In this document: positions 7,499 through 17,215 of the stretch, piece after piece
Numbering within the stretch: position 1 is the first letter of the stretch
How the letters are laid out: every line of letters begins with the position of its first letter
Source of the DNA: Aquisalinus sp.
GTDB taxonomy: Bacteria > Pseudomonadota > Alphaproteobacteria > Caulobacterales > Parvularculaceae
Direction of reading: 5' to 3'
Length of the DNA stretch: 34,894 nt
Assembly (NCBI GenBank): GCA_022763115.1
Contig: JALEGJ010000048.1
Coordinates: 1 to 34,894 of the forward strand
Notes under the pieces: model-generated
Databases searched by the model: none
What the model was told of the DNA's origin: nothing
Seen by the model: only the letters and a program-made list of their open reading frames with translations
Position numbers and translations under genes: made by a program

Positions 7499-8875
7499 CG
7501 CAATATAGGCTGCAGTACGCATTTCTTTTACAGCAGGGTTGGTGATCAAAACTTCTCTTATGCTGTCATAGGCACCGCGCATGGTGTCGTCCAAGCCAGA
7601 ACGCACCAGAGCTAATTCATCAGATCCACGCAAAAACTCTTGCTTGAAGGAGTCATTCAAAGACCTGCCAATTTCTTTTTCAAGTTCTCCGATAAGAAGA
7701 TGCGCCTTGAATTCCTCCTGCCGACGTTGCATCCGACCAAAGCGAATATGTGACAGGTTCTTGACCCACTCGAAATATGAGACAGTCACGCCGCCAGCGT
7801 TTGCATACATGTCAGGAATGATCTTAACGCCTTTGCGTTGCAGCACTGTATCCGCGTTGGCGGTAACCGGTCCATTCGCAGCTTCGACAATCAGTTTCGT
7901 CTTAATGCGATCTACATTGGTTGAGTTGATGCATCCTTCTATCGCAGCTGGAATAAGGATATCGCATTCTTTCTCCAGAATTTCTGCCCCATTCTCATGA
8001 TACGTGCCGCCACCAAAGCCACGCACACCGCCAGATGCAGAGATATAGGATTTCAGTTCCTCGATATTTAGACCGTCATCATTAATCACTGCGCCGTCTC
8101 GTTCGATCACGGCAGTAATCTTGCAGCCATCTTCCTCTGATAGAAATTTGGCAGCATGGTAACCAACATTACCAAGCCCTTGAACAACAACTGCCTTACC
8201 TTCAAGCTCCCCTTCCAGCCCGGCATCTTTAACGTCCTCCGGGTATCTGAAGAAAGCCTGGATCGCATACTGAACACCACGCCCGGTGGCTTCAACCCGG
8301 CCGGCAATACCGCCGCTTGTCAACGGCTTGCCTGTGACACATGCATGGGCATCAATGTCCGTCGGGTGCAGGCGCTTGTACTCATCAGCCATCCACGCCA
8401 TTTCACGCTCCCCGGTACCCATGTCAGGCGCTGGTACGTTCTGGGATGGATGTATGAGATCACGCTTGGACAACTCGTAAGTGAAGCGGCGCGTGATACG
8501 CTCCAATTCAAATGGCTCCCAGTCTGAAGGGTTGATGCAAAGCCCGCCTTTTGACCCGCCAAAGGGTGCATCAACCAGCGCACATTTGTAGGTCATCAGA
8601 GCCGCCAGCGCCTCCACCTCGTCCTGATTTACGGAAAGCGCATAACGAATGCCGCCCTTCACAGGCTCCGTGTGCTCAGAGTGAACCGCACGATAACCGA
8701 CAAATGTATGTATCTCACCGCGCAGACGAACACCAAAGCGCACCGTGTACGTTGAATTACAGACCCTGATTTTCTCCTTGAGGCCTGGCGAGATGTCGAG
8801 ATGCGCCGCTGCACGCTCGAACATCATATCTACACTCTGACGAAATGTGGTTTCGCGGCCTTCTTTCGGTGCCAT
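7454..8875 (-). CDS. gdhA: glutamate dehydrogenase (Glu/Leu/Phe/Val dehydrogenase family)
   Basis: A 473-residue enzyme that interconverts glutamate with 2-oxoglutarate and ammonia, linking amino acid use to the TCA cycle. The substrate domain carries EPVKGGIRY (Lys73) and the catalytic APFGGSKGG motif with Lys109. The dinucleotide domain starts near 230 with VVVQGLGNVG, typical of the Rossmann fold. The glutamate-type signature and length fit GDH better than leucine or valine dehydrogenases, which are about 360 residues. Cofactor preference (NAD versus NADP) cannot be read with certainty. The ATG at 8875 is preceded by GGGAGA. It lies 30 bases downstream of purH on the same strand, so read-through transcription is likely. 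Its 3' end overlaps the convergent membrane-protein gene by 45 bases. Confidence 0.9.
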   Translation of the reverse strand: MAPKEGRETTFRQSVDMMFERAAAHLDISPGLKEKIRVCNSTYTVRFGVRLRGEIHTFVGYRAVHSEHTEPVKGGIRYALSVNQDEVEALAALMTYKCALVDAPFGGSKGGLCINPSDWEPFELERITRRFTYELSKRDLIHPSQNVPAPDMGTGEREMAWMADEYKRLHPTDIDAHACVTGKPLTSGGIAGRVEATGRGVQYAIQAFFRYPEDVKDAGLEGELEGKAVVVQGLGNVGYHAAKFLSEEDGCKITAVIERDGAVINDDGLNIEELKSYISASGGVRGFGGGTYHENGAEILEKECDILIPAAIEGCINSTNVDRIKTKLIVEAANGPVTANADTVLQRKGVKIIPDMYANAGGVTVSYFEWVKNLSHIRFGRMQRRQEEFKAHLLIGELEKEIGRSLNDSFKQEFLRGSDELALVRSGLDDTMRGAYDSIREVLITNPAVKEMRTAAYIASVTTIAASYSSLGL

Positions 8876-8905
8876 TGCGGGTCTCCCTTTTTTGTATTCT
8901 TATAG

Positions 8906-10498
8906 CTAATGCCTGAAGTGGCGCATACCGGTAAATACCATGGCAAGACCTGCTTGATCAGCGGCTGAAATCACTTCGTCATCACGAATGGACCCACCTG
9001 GCTGAATGATCGCTGTTGCCCCTGCCTCGGCCGCTGCCAGCAAACCATCGGCAAACGGGAAGAAGGCGTCAGAGGCTACTACCGACCCTTTTGCCAGAGG
9101 CTCTGAAAGACCTGCCGCCTCCGCTGCATCTTCAGATTTGCGGGCTGCGATGCGGCTGGAATCCAGCCGGCTCATCTGGCCAGCCCCAATCCCCACAGTA
9201 GCGCCATCCTTGGCGTACACAATAGCATTCGATTTCACTTGTTTGGCGACTTTGAAAGCAAAAAGCATATCGCGCATTTCCTGAGCAGACGGCATGCGTT
9301 TTGTCACTACCTTAAGGCCCTGCTCCTTGACTCGCCCTGCATCCTTTGACTGCCAGAGAAACCCACCGGAAACAGCACGCACCACAGGATAAGCCACAGT
9401 TACATCAGGCAGGCCGCCAGTGAGCAGTACGCGAACATTCTTCTTCTTGGCAAAAACTTCCAGGGCCTTTTCATCAGCGTCTGGCGCGATGACAACTTCT
9501 GTGAAGACTTTGGCAATCTCCTGCGCTGCGTCGCTTGTCAGCTTCTGGTTTAAGGCAACGATCCCGCCAAATGCCGATACCGGATCGCAGCGAAGCGCCA
9601 GCTTATAAGCCTCAGTTATACTAAGACCGGTTGCCACACCGCATGGGTTCGCGTGCTTGATGATAGCAACTGCAGGCGTATCAGGCTCAAACTCTGCGAC
9701 CAATTCAAAAGCTGCATCAGTGTCATTGATGTTATTATAGGATAGTTCCTTACCTTGAACTTGCCGCGCCGTTGCAACACCAGGGCGCCCATCTCCCGTC
9801 GTATAAAATGCTGCTTTCTGGTGCGGGTTCTCACCATAGCGTAAAGTCTGGCGCAACTCACCTGCAACCGTCACCCGTCTTGGTGTGTCGATCTCCAGTT
9901 CTTTGGCGAACCAGCTGGAGATCGCACTGTCATAGGCCGCTGTGCGCGCATAAGCATTGGCGGCAAGTCGTTTTCGCAAGCTTTCACTCAGGCCGTTATG
10001 CGCCCTCAATTCTTCCAGCACAGCATCGTAATCATCAGGGTCTGTCACCACACCAACATGCGCATGGTTCTTTGCCGCCGCACGGATCATTGCCGGGCCA
10101 CCAATATCAATGTTTTCGATAGCCGTGTCATAATCAGCGCCTGAAGCTACTGTTTTTTCGAACGGGTACAGATTAACCGCCAGCAAATCTATTGGTTGGA
10201 TATCGTGGGCTTGCATGGCACTGACATGCGCCTCATCGTCGCGTAACGCCAAAAGGCCGCCGTGCACGGACGGGTGCAGTGTCTTGACACGACCATCCAT
10301 CATTTCGGGAAACCCCGTCAAATCAGCAACGTCGAGAACCGTCAACCCTTCATCCCGCAACAGCTTTGCTGTGCCGCCAGTCGAAACAATCTCAACATTA
10401 CATTTGGCAAGGGCTGTGGCGAATTCAGCCACACCGGCCTTGTCAGAAACAGAAATCAACGCGCGGCGCACCGGCGTAAAAGCGTCAGATGTGGTCAT
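8906..10498 (-). CDS. purH: bifunctional AICAR formyltransferase / IMP cyclohydrolase
   Basis: A 530-residue cytosolic enzyme for the last two steps of IMP synthesis, formylation of AICAR and ring closure. The N-terminal MGS-like cyclohydrolase domain is visible from [11 protein letters not shown] through STGGTAKLL and [15 protein letters not shown]. The transformylase domain contains [13 protein letters not shown] and the KHANPCGVA catalytic motif, and ends with [12 protein letters not shown]. Length matches the family. Two in-frame ATGs lie six bases apart. AAAGGA abuts the first (10504) but sits six bases from the second (10498), so the second is the better start. Confidence 0.97.
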   Translation of the reverse strand: MTTSDAFTPVRRALISVSDKAGVAEFATALAKCNVEIVSTGGTAKLLRDEGLTVLDVADLTGFPEMMDGRVKTLHPSVHGGLLALRDDEAHVSAMQAHDIQPIDLLAVNLYPFEKTVASGADYDTAIENIDIGGPAMIRAAAKNHAHVGVVTDPDDYDAVLEELRAHNGLSESLRKRLAANAYARTAAYDSAISSWFAKELEIDTPRRVTVAGELRQTLRYGENPHQKAAFYTTGDGRPGVATARQVQGKELSYNNINDTDAAFELVAEFEPDTPAVAIIKHANPCGVATGLSITEAYKLALRCDPVSAFGGIVALNQKLTSDAAQEIAKVFTEVVIAPDADEKALEVFAKKKNVRVLLTGGLPDVTVAYPVVRAVSGGFLWQSKDAGRVKEQGLKVVTKRMPSAQEMRDMLFAFKVAKQVKSNAIVYAKDGATVGIGAGQMSRLDSSRIAARKSEDAAEAAGLSEPLAKGSVVASDAFFPFADGLLAAAEAGATAIIQPGGSIRDDEVISAADQAGLAMVFTGMRHFRH

Positions 10499-10516
10499 GG
10501 GCATTCCTTTTCGCCC

Positions 10517-10545
10517 TGCATAAACAGGCTAAGAATGCGTTTCAA
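10517..10545 (-). promoter_or_regulatory. predicted purH promoter
   Basis: On the minus strand, TTGAAA (10545-10540) and TATGCA (10522-10517) are separated by 17 bases. The -10 lies about 20 bases upstream of the chosen purH ATG, giving a very short leader that still holds the AAAGGA ribosome binding site. No PurR-like palindrome was seen. Confidence 0.4.
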
Positions 10546-10628
10546 GAAAGAACAGGCTGGCGGTATAGACTTGCCTGACACAAGCTCAGATTGCCGCCGA
10601 GTACAGTGAAGGGCATTGGAAATCTATC

Positions 10629-11357
10629 ATGTCTTCTAAACGCATCGCCATGTGGTCCGGCCCGCGCAACATTTCAACAACCATGATGCGCAGTTTTGGG
10701 AACAGACCCGATTGTGCCGTAGTAGATGAACCGTTTTACAGCCACTACCTTGAGCATAGCGGTTTGGACCACCCAATGCGGAGAGACATCCTCAACAGTC
10801 AACCGACAGATCCTCACGCTGTTATCGCTGATATCACCGCCGCGCCGGGATCGCCAATCCGATTTTTCAAAATGATGACCCAGCATGTCACGGATAAAGT
10901 CAAAACAGACTGGCTCAACCAGATGCAGCACTTCTTTTTGATACGGGAGCCCGTAAGAATGCTCGCCTCCTATGCGGAGAAAGCGGCTGACCACCAGTCA
11001 GTTTATACAGCCCTGAATCGGGAAGTTGACCTCTTTGAGGTGATTAAGACGCAGACTGGCAAGGCTCCCCCGATCCTTGACGCGCAGGATATTCTGACAA
11101 ACCCGCAAGCCATGCTCAGCAAGCTGTGTGATGTGCTGGAAATTCCCTTCTATCCGGAAATGCTGCGCTGGCCAGCTGGCCCTCGCAAAAGTGACGGGGT
11201 ATGGGCACCGCACTGGTACAAGTCAGTTGAAACTTCCACCGGCTTTCGGCCACCAGCGACCAAGCATGTTACCTTGCCTCCCGGGCTTCAGGAAATTGCT
11301 GATGCTTGCCAGCCATATTATCATAAACTCTACGAAATGAGATTAATCGCAAAATAA
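10629..11357 (+). CDS. sulfotransferase-like protein
   Basis: A 242-residue cytosolic protein beginning IAMWSGPRNISTTMMRSFGNR, a P-loop-like start resembling the 5'-phosphosulfate-binding loop of PAPS-dependent sulfotransferases. IREPVRMLASY (about 102-112) resembles the 3'-phosphate-binding RxP motif, and DAQDILTNPQAMLSKLCDVLEIPF resembles the late helix of these enzymes. Family members occur beside or fused to class-IV branched-chain aminotransferases; an aminotransferase of that class lies elsewhere in this window (26279) but is not adjacent. Substrate unknown, and enzymatic sulfotransfer is not proven for this subfamily. It is divergent from purH. Confidence 0.72.
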   Translation: MSSKRIAMWSGPRNISTTMMRSFGNRPDCAVVDEPFYSHYLEHSGLDHPMRRDILNSQPTDPHAVIADITAAPGSPIRFFKMMTQHVTDKVKTDWLNQMQHFFLIREPVRMLASYAEKAADHQSVYTALNREVDLFEVIKTQTGKAPPILDAQDILTNPQAMLSKLCDVLEIPFYPEMLRWPAGPRKSDGVWAPHWYKSVETSTGFRPPATKHVTLPPGLQEIADACQPYYHKLYEMRLIAK

Positions 11358-11438
11358 AGGGTGCATTCAAACAACGCGGGCAGTAGTTTTTGCCCTTAGT
11401 GTTTGCACAAGACATTAAGCCAAGCCTCACAGAACTAA

Positions 11439-13469
11439 ATGAGAAATTTGATTACCATGAGCGCAAGATTAAATAAGTGCGGCGTACTATCTGTCTTTTG
11501 CGCACTTCTGATTGCGACTTCCGGCCCCGCTTATGCGGCTGACGAAATTATTGTCACAGGCGAGCGCCGGGTACAGGATATATTTGATGCCCCCGTTAGC
11601 ATTACCAGCCTGGGTACTCAGGAAATTCTCACTCTGAACCCTGACCATCCGGCAGAACTTTTGAACCGCACCCCCGGGACATTCATCCATCGCGGCTCTG
11701 GACAAGAACACCTCACCGCTATCCGCTCACCTGTTTTGACTGGCGGTGCAGGGGCTGGTTCTTTTCTCTATCTGGAAAATGGTGTGCCCTTAAGGTCGGC
11801 AGGCTTTGCTAATGTGAATGGCCTTTTTGAATCGCAACTCCCCCTTGCAGCCCGGGTTGAAGTGGTGCGCGGTCCAGGCGGTGCATTTTACGGTGCCAAC
11901 GCCGTTCACGGGGCAATCAATGTCATTACCCCCACGCCTGAGGAAAACAAACAGGCAGCTAATATATCCCTCTCTGAATTTCACCGTAAATTCAGCGGGT
12001 CCGTGGCGAGGGGCAATCGCGGAGAGGGCTTTTATGTTGGCCTCTCAGTACACGAAGATACCGGCTTTCGTACGGAAAGTGGTGCAGACAGCCAAGGCCT
12101 TGTATTCCGGCGCACAGGCAAACACGACGGATGGACCCACGACACAATCCTGACATTGACCAACCTCAATCAGGAAACTGCCGGTTTCGCGCAAGGTGAT
12201 GATATCTACAAGGACAACCGCTTGCGCCGCTTCAACCCGAACCCGCAAGCTTATCGTGACAGCAAGGCACTGCGCCTCCAAACCCGCTGGCAGCAGGTGG
12301 GTGAGAATGGAATCTTCAGTATTACGCCCTTTTTTCGCTGGACCGAGATGGAGTTTCTTCAACACTTCCTGCCTTCACAGGCTGTAGAAGAAAACGGTCA
12401 CTGGAGCGCTGGCTTTCAGTCTGCCTGGTATGGCGATAATGATATTACTATCGGCCTGGATGGGGAGTACACAGAGGGGTATTTAACGGAAGTTCAGTCC
12501 CGCCCGGATATTTTCAGTTTTGTTCAGGGTGTTCATTACGATTATGATATCACTGCGACCAGCCTGTCACCTTTCGCCCAGATAACCCGCACGCTCACAG
12601 ATAAATGGCAACTCGTTCTCGCGGCGCGCGCAGATTACACCAGCTATGACTACACGACCAATACACCAGCGAACAGAATCGGGCGATTTATTCGCCCTGC
12701 TGATCGTCGTGATGATTTCCTGACCCTCTCTCCTAAAGCCAGTATTTTGCGACAGGCCGAGACTGGTACATACTGGATGTCATATGCAGAAGGCGCCCGC
12801 CCTCCACAGACAACTGACCTTTACCGTCTGCAACAAAATCAGACTGTAGAGGAAATTGACCCGGAGAAAATCCGCAGCCTGGAGATTGGCTGGCGTGGAA
12901 ATTGGCATAAGCGCGTCTCAGGAGAAGTTACGGCTTATTTCGCTGAAAAAGAAAACTTTCTGTTCCGTGACGCGGACGGTTTCACGGTAACAGACGGCGA
13001 AACGCACCATATCGGTGTTGAAGCCGAGATTACAGCTCAGTTGACCGAGCAGCTTTCATTTAATGCGCATGGAACGTACGCGCGCCACACATATCAGTTT
13101 GATAGGCCGGTTAACAGCATCTCCAACGCAACCGAAGCCATCCGCTCTGGCGATGATGTAGATACCGCGCCTCGCACATTAGCAGGGGCGCGCCTGAACT
13201 GGAAACCAACAGAAACTATACTTGCACAGACTGAATGGGTACACGTTGGGGAGTACTTCATGGACGCCTCCAACCGCCGCACATACCCGGGCCATGATAT
13301 TTTCCATGCACGCCTTGAGAAACAGAGCGGCTTTTTCATAACCTATGCTGCCATCAGGAATGTTCTCGATAAGAGATACGCAACACGCGCCGACTTTGCG
13401 TTTGGTAACGAGCGCTATTTCCCGGATGAAGGGCGCACACTCACTATTGGGTTGAGATTTTCCAACTGA
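11439..13469 (+). CDS. TonB-dependent outer-membrane receptor
   Basis: A 676-residue outer-membrane receptor. A signal peptide ends near PAYA, followed by a TonB box-like DEIIVTGERR. The plug domain is recognisable from VEVVRGPGGAFYGANAVHGAINVITP (about 140-165), and the remainder is a beta-barrel of alternating aromatic strands ending in the typical C-terminal phenylalanine region (TLTIGLRFSN). The substrate is not evident; it could be a siderophore, vitamin B12 or another ligand. An alternative start is ATG 11457, which gives a more standard signal peptide. No transport genes (ABC, ExbBD) flank it, and its energy would come from a TonB protein such as the one at 2088. Confidence 0.92.
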   Translation: MRNLITMSARLNKCGVLSVFCALLIATSGPAYAADEIIVTGERRVQDIFDAPVSITSLGTQEILTLNPDHPAELLNRTPGTFIHRGSGQEHLTAIRSPVLTGGAGAGSFLYLENGVPLRSAGFANVNGLFESQLPLAARVEVVRGPGGAFYGANAVHGAINVITPTPEENKQAANISLSEFHRKFSGSVARGNRGEGFYVGLSVHEDTGFRTESGADSQGLVFRRTGKHDGWTHDTILTLTNLNQETAGFAQGDDIYKDNRLRRFNPNPQAYRDSKALRLQTRWQQVGENGIFSITPFFRWTEMEFLQHFLPSQAVEENGHWSAGFQSAWYGDNDITIGLDGEYTEGYLTEVQSRPDIFSFVQGVHYDYDITATSLSPFAQITRTLTDKWQLVLAARADYTSYDYTTNTPANRIGRFIRPADRRDDFLTLSPKASILRQAETGTYWMSYAEGARPPQTTDLYRLQQNQTVEEIDPEKIRSLEIGWRGNWHKRVSGEVTAYFAEKENFLFRDADGFTVTDGETHHIGVEAEITAQLTEQLSFNAHGTYARHTYQFDRPVNSISNATEAIRSGDDVDTAPRTLAGARLNWKPTETILAQTEWVHVGEYFMDASNRRTYPGHDIFHARLEKQSGFFITYAAIRNVLDKRYATRADFAFGNERYFPDEGRTLTIGLRFSN

Positions 13470-13499
13470 CTCAAGAGCAATTCACCCGCACCTTGAGGC

Positions 13500-14285
13500 T
13501 CATGCCTTTTTTGGAGGTAACGGGAAGAAACCACTCGTCCGTCTTTTATAGTCGGCATACTCCGGGTATTTTTTCACCATTGACTTCTCCAATAAGGCCT
13601 TGCCAGAAACAGCATATAAAAAAAAGATCATCAAAGCGGGGCTAAGGATTGTTGTCCACCCCCAAGGCGCCTCAAGGGCAATCATAGTGAGGCCAGTCCA
13701 GACTGCAGCGTCCCCGAAATAGTTCGGATGTCGTGTCCAGGACCATAGTCCCTTTGTCATCAACTTACCCTTATTGGCCGGGTCAGCCTTGAACTGACGC
13801 AACTGCCAGTCGCCGATTGCCTCAAAGAAAAGACCTATACCGAATATGACAACGCCCGCAACGGCAAGCAGCCCGAGCGACACTGTCCCGCCGATTTGGC
13901 CAACCTGTGTCGGCAAGGAAACAAAAAAGGCTATGCACAGCTGAAGCAAAAAGACGCGATAAAGGGACCAAATGACAAAATTACCGCCTTTTCGCTCAAC
14001 GCTCTCGCGCATGGCAACATAACGAAAATCCTCACCGTGACCGAGATTGCGGCGGGCAAGGTAAAGCCCCAGGCGACCTCCCCAGAGAGCAGTAAGCACC
14101 GTTAAGACCAACGCCCGTGGCTCAGCCCCGTCAGCCAGAAAATATGTGAGCACCGCCGGGCCAGCGCACCCAGGACCCCATAGAATATCTACGATACTGG
14201 CATTCCGGATCATGACGCTGATGCCCCAGACAACGACAAATATAATCAACATAATGATGAAATTAGTCAGGATCATGGACAGCAT
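13500..14285 (-). CDS. DUF1295 / steroid 5-alpha-reductase-like membrane protein
   Basis: A 261-residue inner-membrane protein with about six or seven hydrophobic segments. Signature stretches are ASIVDILWGPG near residue 28, the loop GGRLGLYLARRNLGHGEDFRY (about 69-89) and the C-terminal TRHPNYFGD with LEKSMVKKYPEY. These define DUF1295 proteins, related to steroid 5-alpha reductases and isoprenylcysteine methyltransferase-like folds; a redox or methylation role on a lipid is possible but unproven. The ATG at 14285 has a near-perfect AGGAGG five bases upstream, located in the 13-base gap after the esterase gene. The two genes are thus likely one operon. Confidence 0.85.
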   Translation of the reverse strand: MLSMILTNFIIMLIIFVVVWGISVMIRNASIVDILWGPGCAGPAVLTYFLADGAEPRALVLTVLTALWGGRLGLYLARRNLGHGEDFRYVAMRESVERKGGNFVIWSLYRVFLLQLCIAFFVSLPTQVGQIGGTVSLGLLAVAGVVIFGIGLFFEAIGDWQLRQFKADPANKGKLMTKGLWSWTRHPNYFGDAAVWTGLTMIALEAPWGWTTILSPALMIFFLYAVSGKALLEKSMVKKYPEYADYKRRTSGFFPLPPKKA

Positions 14286-14298
14286 AACGACCTCCTGT

Positions 14299-15405
14299 TC
14301 AGGCTTTGCGCATAAAATTATTGGACTTTAGAAACGCAGCAATCTCATCAAACGCATCACCTGCTTCTGGCAACATGCGATCAAAAGCATGCCAGACATG
14401 CGGCATGTATGACCAGCTTTGCAATGTCGCAGGTGACCCCTGGCTTTGCGCTTTTGCGACATAGCGCCGGGCATCATCATAGAGCATCTCTGTTGAGCTT
14501 ACGTGAACCAATGTAGGCGGCAACCCCGAAAGGTCAGCAAAAATGGGAGAAATCTCGGGCTCAGACGGAGAGAGCCGATAAAGCCCCCAGAAACCCCAGA
14601 GAAGCGCAGTGCGCGGAACTTTATGAAACCGCTGAAACAGTGTTTGCAGCATCAGGTCGGTCTTGAAGTTGTCACGCAGACTTGGGCTTGAGAATGTTGA
14701 ATCAACAGCCGGAGAAATAGCAATCACCGCATCTGCCGGCCAAAGGCCGGTATCCCGCACCCAGTTTATAAGCGAGAGCGTCAGATTACCGCCCGCTGAA
14801 TCTCCAGCAACCGCAAGGCGCTCAGTTGTCGCGGGGCCATCAGGGCCATTATCAATGATCCAGCGATACGCTGCACGTACATCCTGCACACTAGCCATAC
14901 GCGGGTTCTCCGGCATCAGGCGATAGTTTACAGCAAAAATACTGGCCTTGGTACGCAACGCCAGATTGCTGGTAATGCCACGATGGCTGATCGCGCTACC
15001 AACTGTGCCAGCGCCCCCGTGAATATACAGCAATCGCCTGTCCGGGTTCGCGCCTTTGGCGCGCGTCCATTCGCCGGTTATCTCAACCCCACCACTTGCC
15101 AGCGTGTCAGACTTGAAACTAATCTCTTTAGGAAACTCCCGTGTCAGTCCGATGTTATCCATCCGGGCACGGCGCGCTTTCAGTTGATCTGCACGCGAGC
15201 CACTGGCCGCTTTGGCGGGCCTGACATAATTTTCAAGAAGATAGGCATTTACCTCGCGCACGCCCTCAGAGTCCGGGTCGGTCTCGAATGTCACTGGCTG
15301 GTTCACATCGTAGCGGGAAAGATCCTCTCCCTTCAAATGATAGCGGGTAACAGCCCACGCCGCAGCACCGGCGGCAGGTAACAGAAGGGGAAGTTGGATG
15401 ACCAT
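14299..15405 (-). CDS. alpha/beta hydrolase, HSL-type esterase
   Basis: A 368-residue hydrolase. The oxyanion-hole motif is HGG at 129-131 (YIHGGAG), and the nucleophile elbow is GDSAGG with Ser203. An acidic residue in the EMLYDD stretch (306-311) and His339 in WHAF would complete the triad. This is the hormone-sensitive-lipase (group IV) pattern of esterases acting on short to medium acyl esters. The N-terminus has a hydrophobic segment (about 4-19) that may be a membrane anchor or signal peptide. The start at 15405 is supported by AAGGGA six bases upstream. Co-transcription with the downstream DUF1295 gene is likely. Natural substrate unknown. Confidence 0.88.
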   Translation of the reverse strand: MVIQLPLLLPAAGAAAWAVTRYHLKGEDLSRYDVNQPVTFETDPDSEGVREVNAYLLENYVRPAKAASGSRADQLKARRARMDNIGLTREFPKEISFKSDTLASGGVEITGEWTRAKGANPDRRLLYIHGGAGTVGSAISHRGITSNLALRTKASIFAVNYRLMPENPRMASVQDVRAAYRWIIDNGPDGPATTERLAVAGDSAGGNLTLSLINWVRDTGLWPADAVIAISPAVDSTFSSPSLRDNFKTDLMLQTLFQRFHKVPRTALLWGFWGLYRLSPSEPEISPIFADLSGLPPTLVHVSSTEMLYDDARRYVAKAQSQGSPATLQSWSYMPHVWHAFDRMLPEAGDAFDEIAAFLKSNNFMRKA

Positions 15406-15467
15406 GGCAAGTCCCTTTATGAGCCTTAAAGCTAGGACGGTTTAAGCCGGTATGGCAATGGCCAAGC

Positions 15468-16496
15468 TCAGTCGCGCAATCTGGTCGCCAGCCAGCGCCG
15501 CATGGGTACATCGGCACAGTAAGTCAGGGCAGCAGCAAGAGCGATCATCATGCTGGTCGTCAAAAGGAAAGAACCCCACCAGCCCAGACCAGCAGACTGA
15601 AATTGTGCCAGCAACACATACCCAATCATCTGGTGGACAAGATAAAGCGGATATGAAATCGCCCCAAGAAAGACCAGCCAGGGATGGCTTAAAACAGACA
15701 AACGCGTTGTAAGTACCGCAATCAGGAAAAGGACAATATGTCCCGCGATGATGAAACTGGCGACAGGGCCGCGATCATCGTAGTTCGATAGCGGCTGTGG
15801 ATATTGCGCAGCCACAACCAATAATAACAGAAAAGCCCGCAAGGGCGTCCAGCCCGTTTGCGTTATCTTGTAGATAATCAGACCAGCCGCAAACAGATGC
15901 CCGTAGCCATTTATCATGGACAGGTAATGCAGGGGATGGGGTATAAACGGTGCTGTCCACGCGAAGGTGAGTGTACCGATAATCCAGATAGAAGCTACCT
16001 TCTCGATATGCTTTGCCAGCTTTACGCGAAACAGACAGAACATGAAAAAGTAGAAGCCAAGCTCATATGTCAGGCTCCAATAGACGCTATCGACAGGCGC
16101 CAATTTCGCGTAATCCTGCAGCATGGTCAGGCTGGCAAAGAGGGAAATCCATGTCGGCGTAGCATTCGGAAGGGGAAAGGCAATCAATATAAAGAATGTC
16201 AGGCATACGCATATCCAGAATATCGGATACAACCTGATAAAACGGGATATAATAAAATCACGAGACGCACCACGCTTCTCGAGGGTCATCAGGATGACAA
16301 ATCCCGAGATCATAAAAAACAGGTGAACGCCAAAGCCACCAAAATCAACCAGAACGCCCGTGGGCTTAGCCTCTGGCCAGAACCTCGGAAAAACGCTGGT
16401 GTAATGATAAAGCAGAACCGCAAGCGCCGCCAGGCCACGCAAGCCATCCAGATTAGTAAGCCTCTTCGCATCAGGCGGTAACGAGGTAACAGTCAT
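15468..16496 (-). CDS. membrane acyltransferase, acyltransferase-3 family (OafA-like)
   Basis: A 342-residue membrane protein with about ten hydrophobic segments. The N-terminal NLDGLRGLAALAVLLYH carries Arg20 and the catalytic-type His31 of acyltransferase-3 proteins, and SLTYELGFYFFMF matches another conserved block. Such proteins O-acetylate polysaccharides, LPS or peptidoglycan from a cytoplasmic acyl donor. The ATG at 16496 overlaps the stop of the preceding SGNH hydrolase gene by one base (TAATG). OafA-type enzymes often carry an SGNH domain fused to the C-terminus; here the two activities are separate but translationally coupled. The target glycan is unknown. Confidence 0.88.
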   Translation of the reverse strand: MTVTSLPPDAKRLTNLDGLRGLAALAVLLYHYTSVFPRFWPEAKPTGVLVDFGGFGVHLFFMISGFVILMTLEKRGASRDFIISRFIRLYPIFWICVCLTFFILIAFPLPNATPTWISLFASLTMLQDYAKLAPVDSVYWSLTYELGFYFFMFCLFRVKLAKHIEKVASIWIIGTLTFAWTAPFIPHPLHYLSMINGYGHLFAAGLIIYKITQTGWTPLRAFLLLLVVAAQYPQPLSNYDDRGPVASFIIAGHIVLFLIAVLTTRLSVLSHPWLVFLGAISYPLYLVHQMIGYVLLAQFQSAGLGWWGSFLLTTSMMIALAAALTYCADVPMRRWLATRLRD

Positions 16497-17215
16497 TACT
16501 GGCTTGCCTTGCCCAAAAAGTCCTGCAGACGCTCAATCAACAAGGCATATCCCTCGCGGTTCAGGTGTTGCCCGTCTCCCTCGTGAAGAGCGACATTGAG
16601 ATTTCCATCATCGTCCGATACAAGGCCCCATGTTTCAACAAACTGGCAGGGCGCGACACAAGAAGATCGCAACACCATATTGGCAGCCTCAATCTCATCA
16701 TTCGTGACGTCCTGAGGCTGCGCCGGGTCAACCGGCATGATTTCCAGCAGAACCCATGGCCTTTGGCGGTCATTCAACTTCTGGATCAAAGCTGCAACCG
16801 TTTTTTCAAACTCAGCGCGGGTTGCATGTTCAAGGTCGTTCAAACCGATACTGACAATAATATGATCAGCTTCATTCAACCTTTGATAGGCGGGAAGATT
16901 CTCCATCAATTCATCTGATCGCAATCCCCCGATGCCCAAGTTTACAGTGTAGGGATGAAGCGTTGCTGCGTCCAGTCGCTGCATATGGCTATCGCCCAAC
17001 AAGACCACGCTGATCTGTTGGGCATGAGCCAACTGATCCTGATGATATTTGTGCAACTCGCCTTTATAGGAGGCGGCATCGTATGGCGACAGACCAAGCC
17101 GCCAGCGCAAGGCCGGGATTGTATCAGGGTGTATCATTACCCAAAGGCCGGCCACAGTCATAAGCGCTGCATATACTGCCAGAACGGGTAATAAAAAGCG
17201 CCGCCACCCTACCAT
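16496..17215 (-). CDS. membrane-anchored SGNH/GDSL hydrolase
   Basis: A 239-residue protein with an N-terminal membrane segment (about 7-27), so the catalytic domain is probably periplasmic. Block I is LLGDSHMQ with Ser76, block II contains GIGGL, block III is GLND, and block V is DGQH with Asp214 and His217. All four SGNH blocks are therefore present. Two cysteines (SSCVAPC) may form a disulfide, consistent with a periplasmic location. Its ATG overlaps the zapE stop by one base, and its stop overlaps the acyltransferase start by one base. It is probably the partner transferase or esterase of the acyltransferase in modifying an envelope polymer. Confidence 0.85.
   Translation of the reverse strand: MVGWRRFLLPVLAVYAALMTVAGLWVMIHPDTIPALRWRLGLSPYDAASYKGELHKYHQDQLAHAQQISVVLLGDSHMQRLDAATLHPYTVNLGIGGLRSDELMENLPAYQRLNEADHIIVSIGLNDLEHATRAEFEKTVAALIQKLNDRQRPWVLLEIMPVDPAQPQDVTNDEIEAANMVLRSSCVAPCQFVETWGLVSDDDGNLNVALHEGDGQHLNREGYALLIERLQDFLGKASQ

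Noticed and set aside
11378..11395. GGGCA/TGCCC hairpin after the sulfotransferase-like gene
   Set aside because: A five-pair stem whose T-run lies in the loop rather than after the stem; not convincing as a terminator.
13470..13497. CTCAAG/CTTGAG hairpin between the TonB-dependent receptor and DUF1295 genes
   Set aside because: Six pairs with a 16-base loop and no T-run on either side; too weak to call a terminator.
15858..16481. 207-codon open frame antisense to the acyltransferase gene
   Set aside because: The translation is low in hydrophobic patterning and has no motif; the opposite strand encodes a clear acyltransferase-3 protein.
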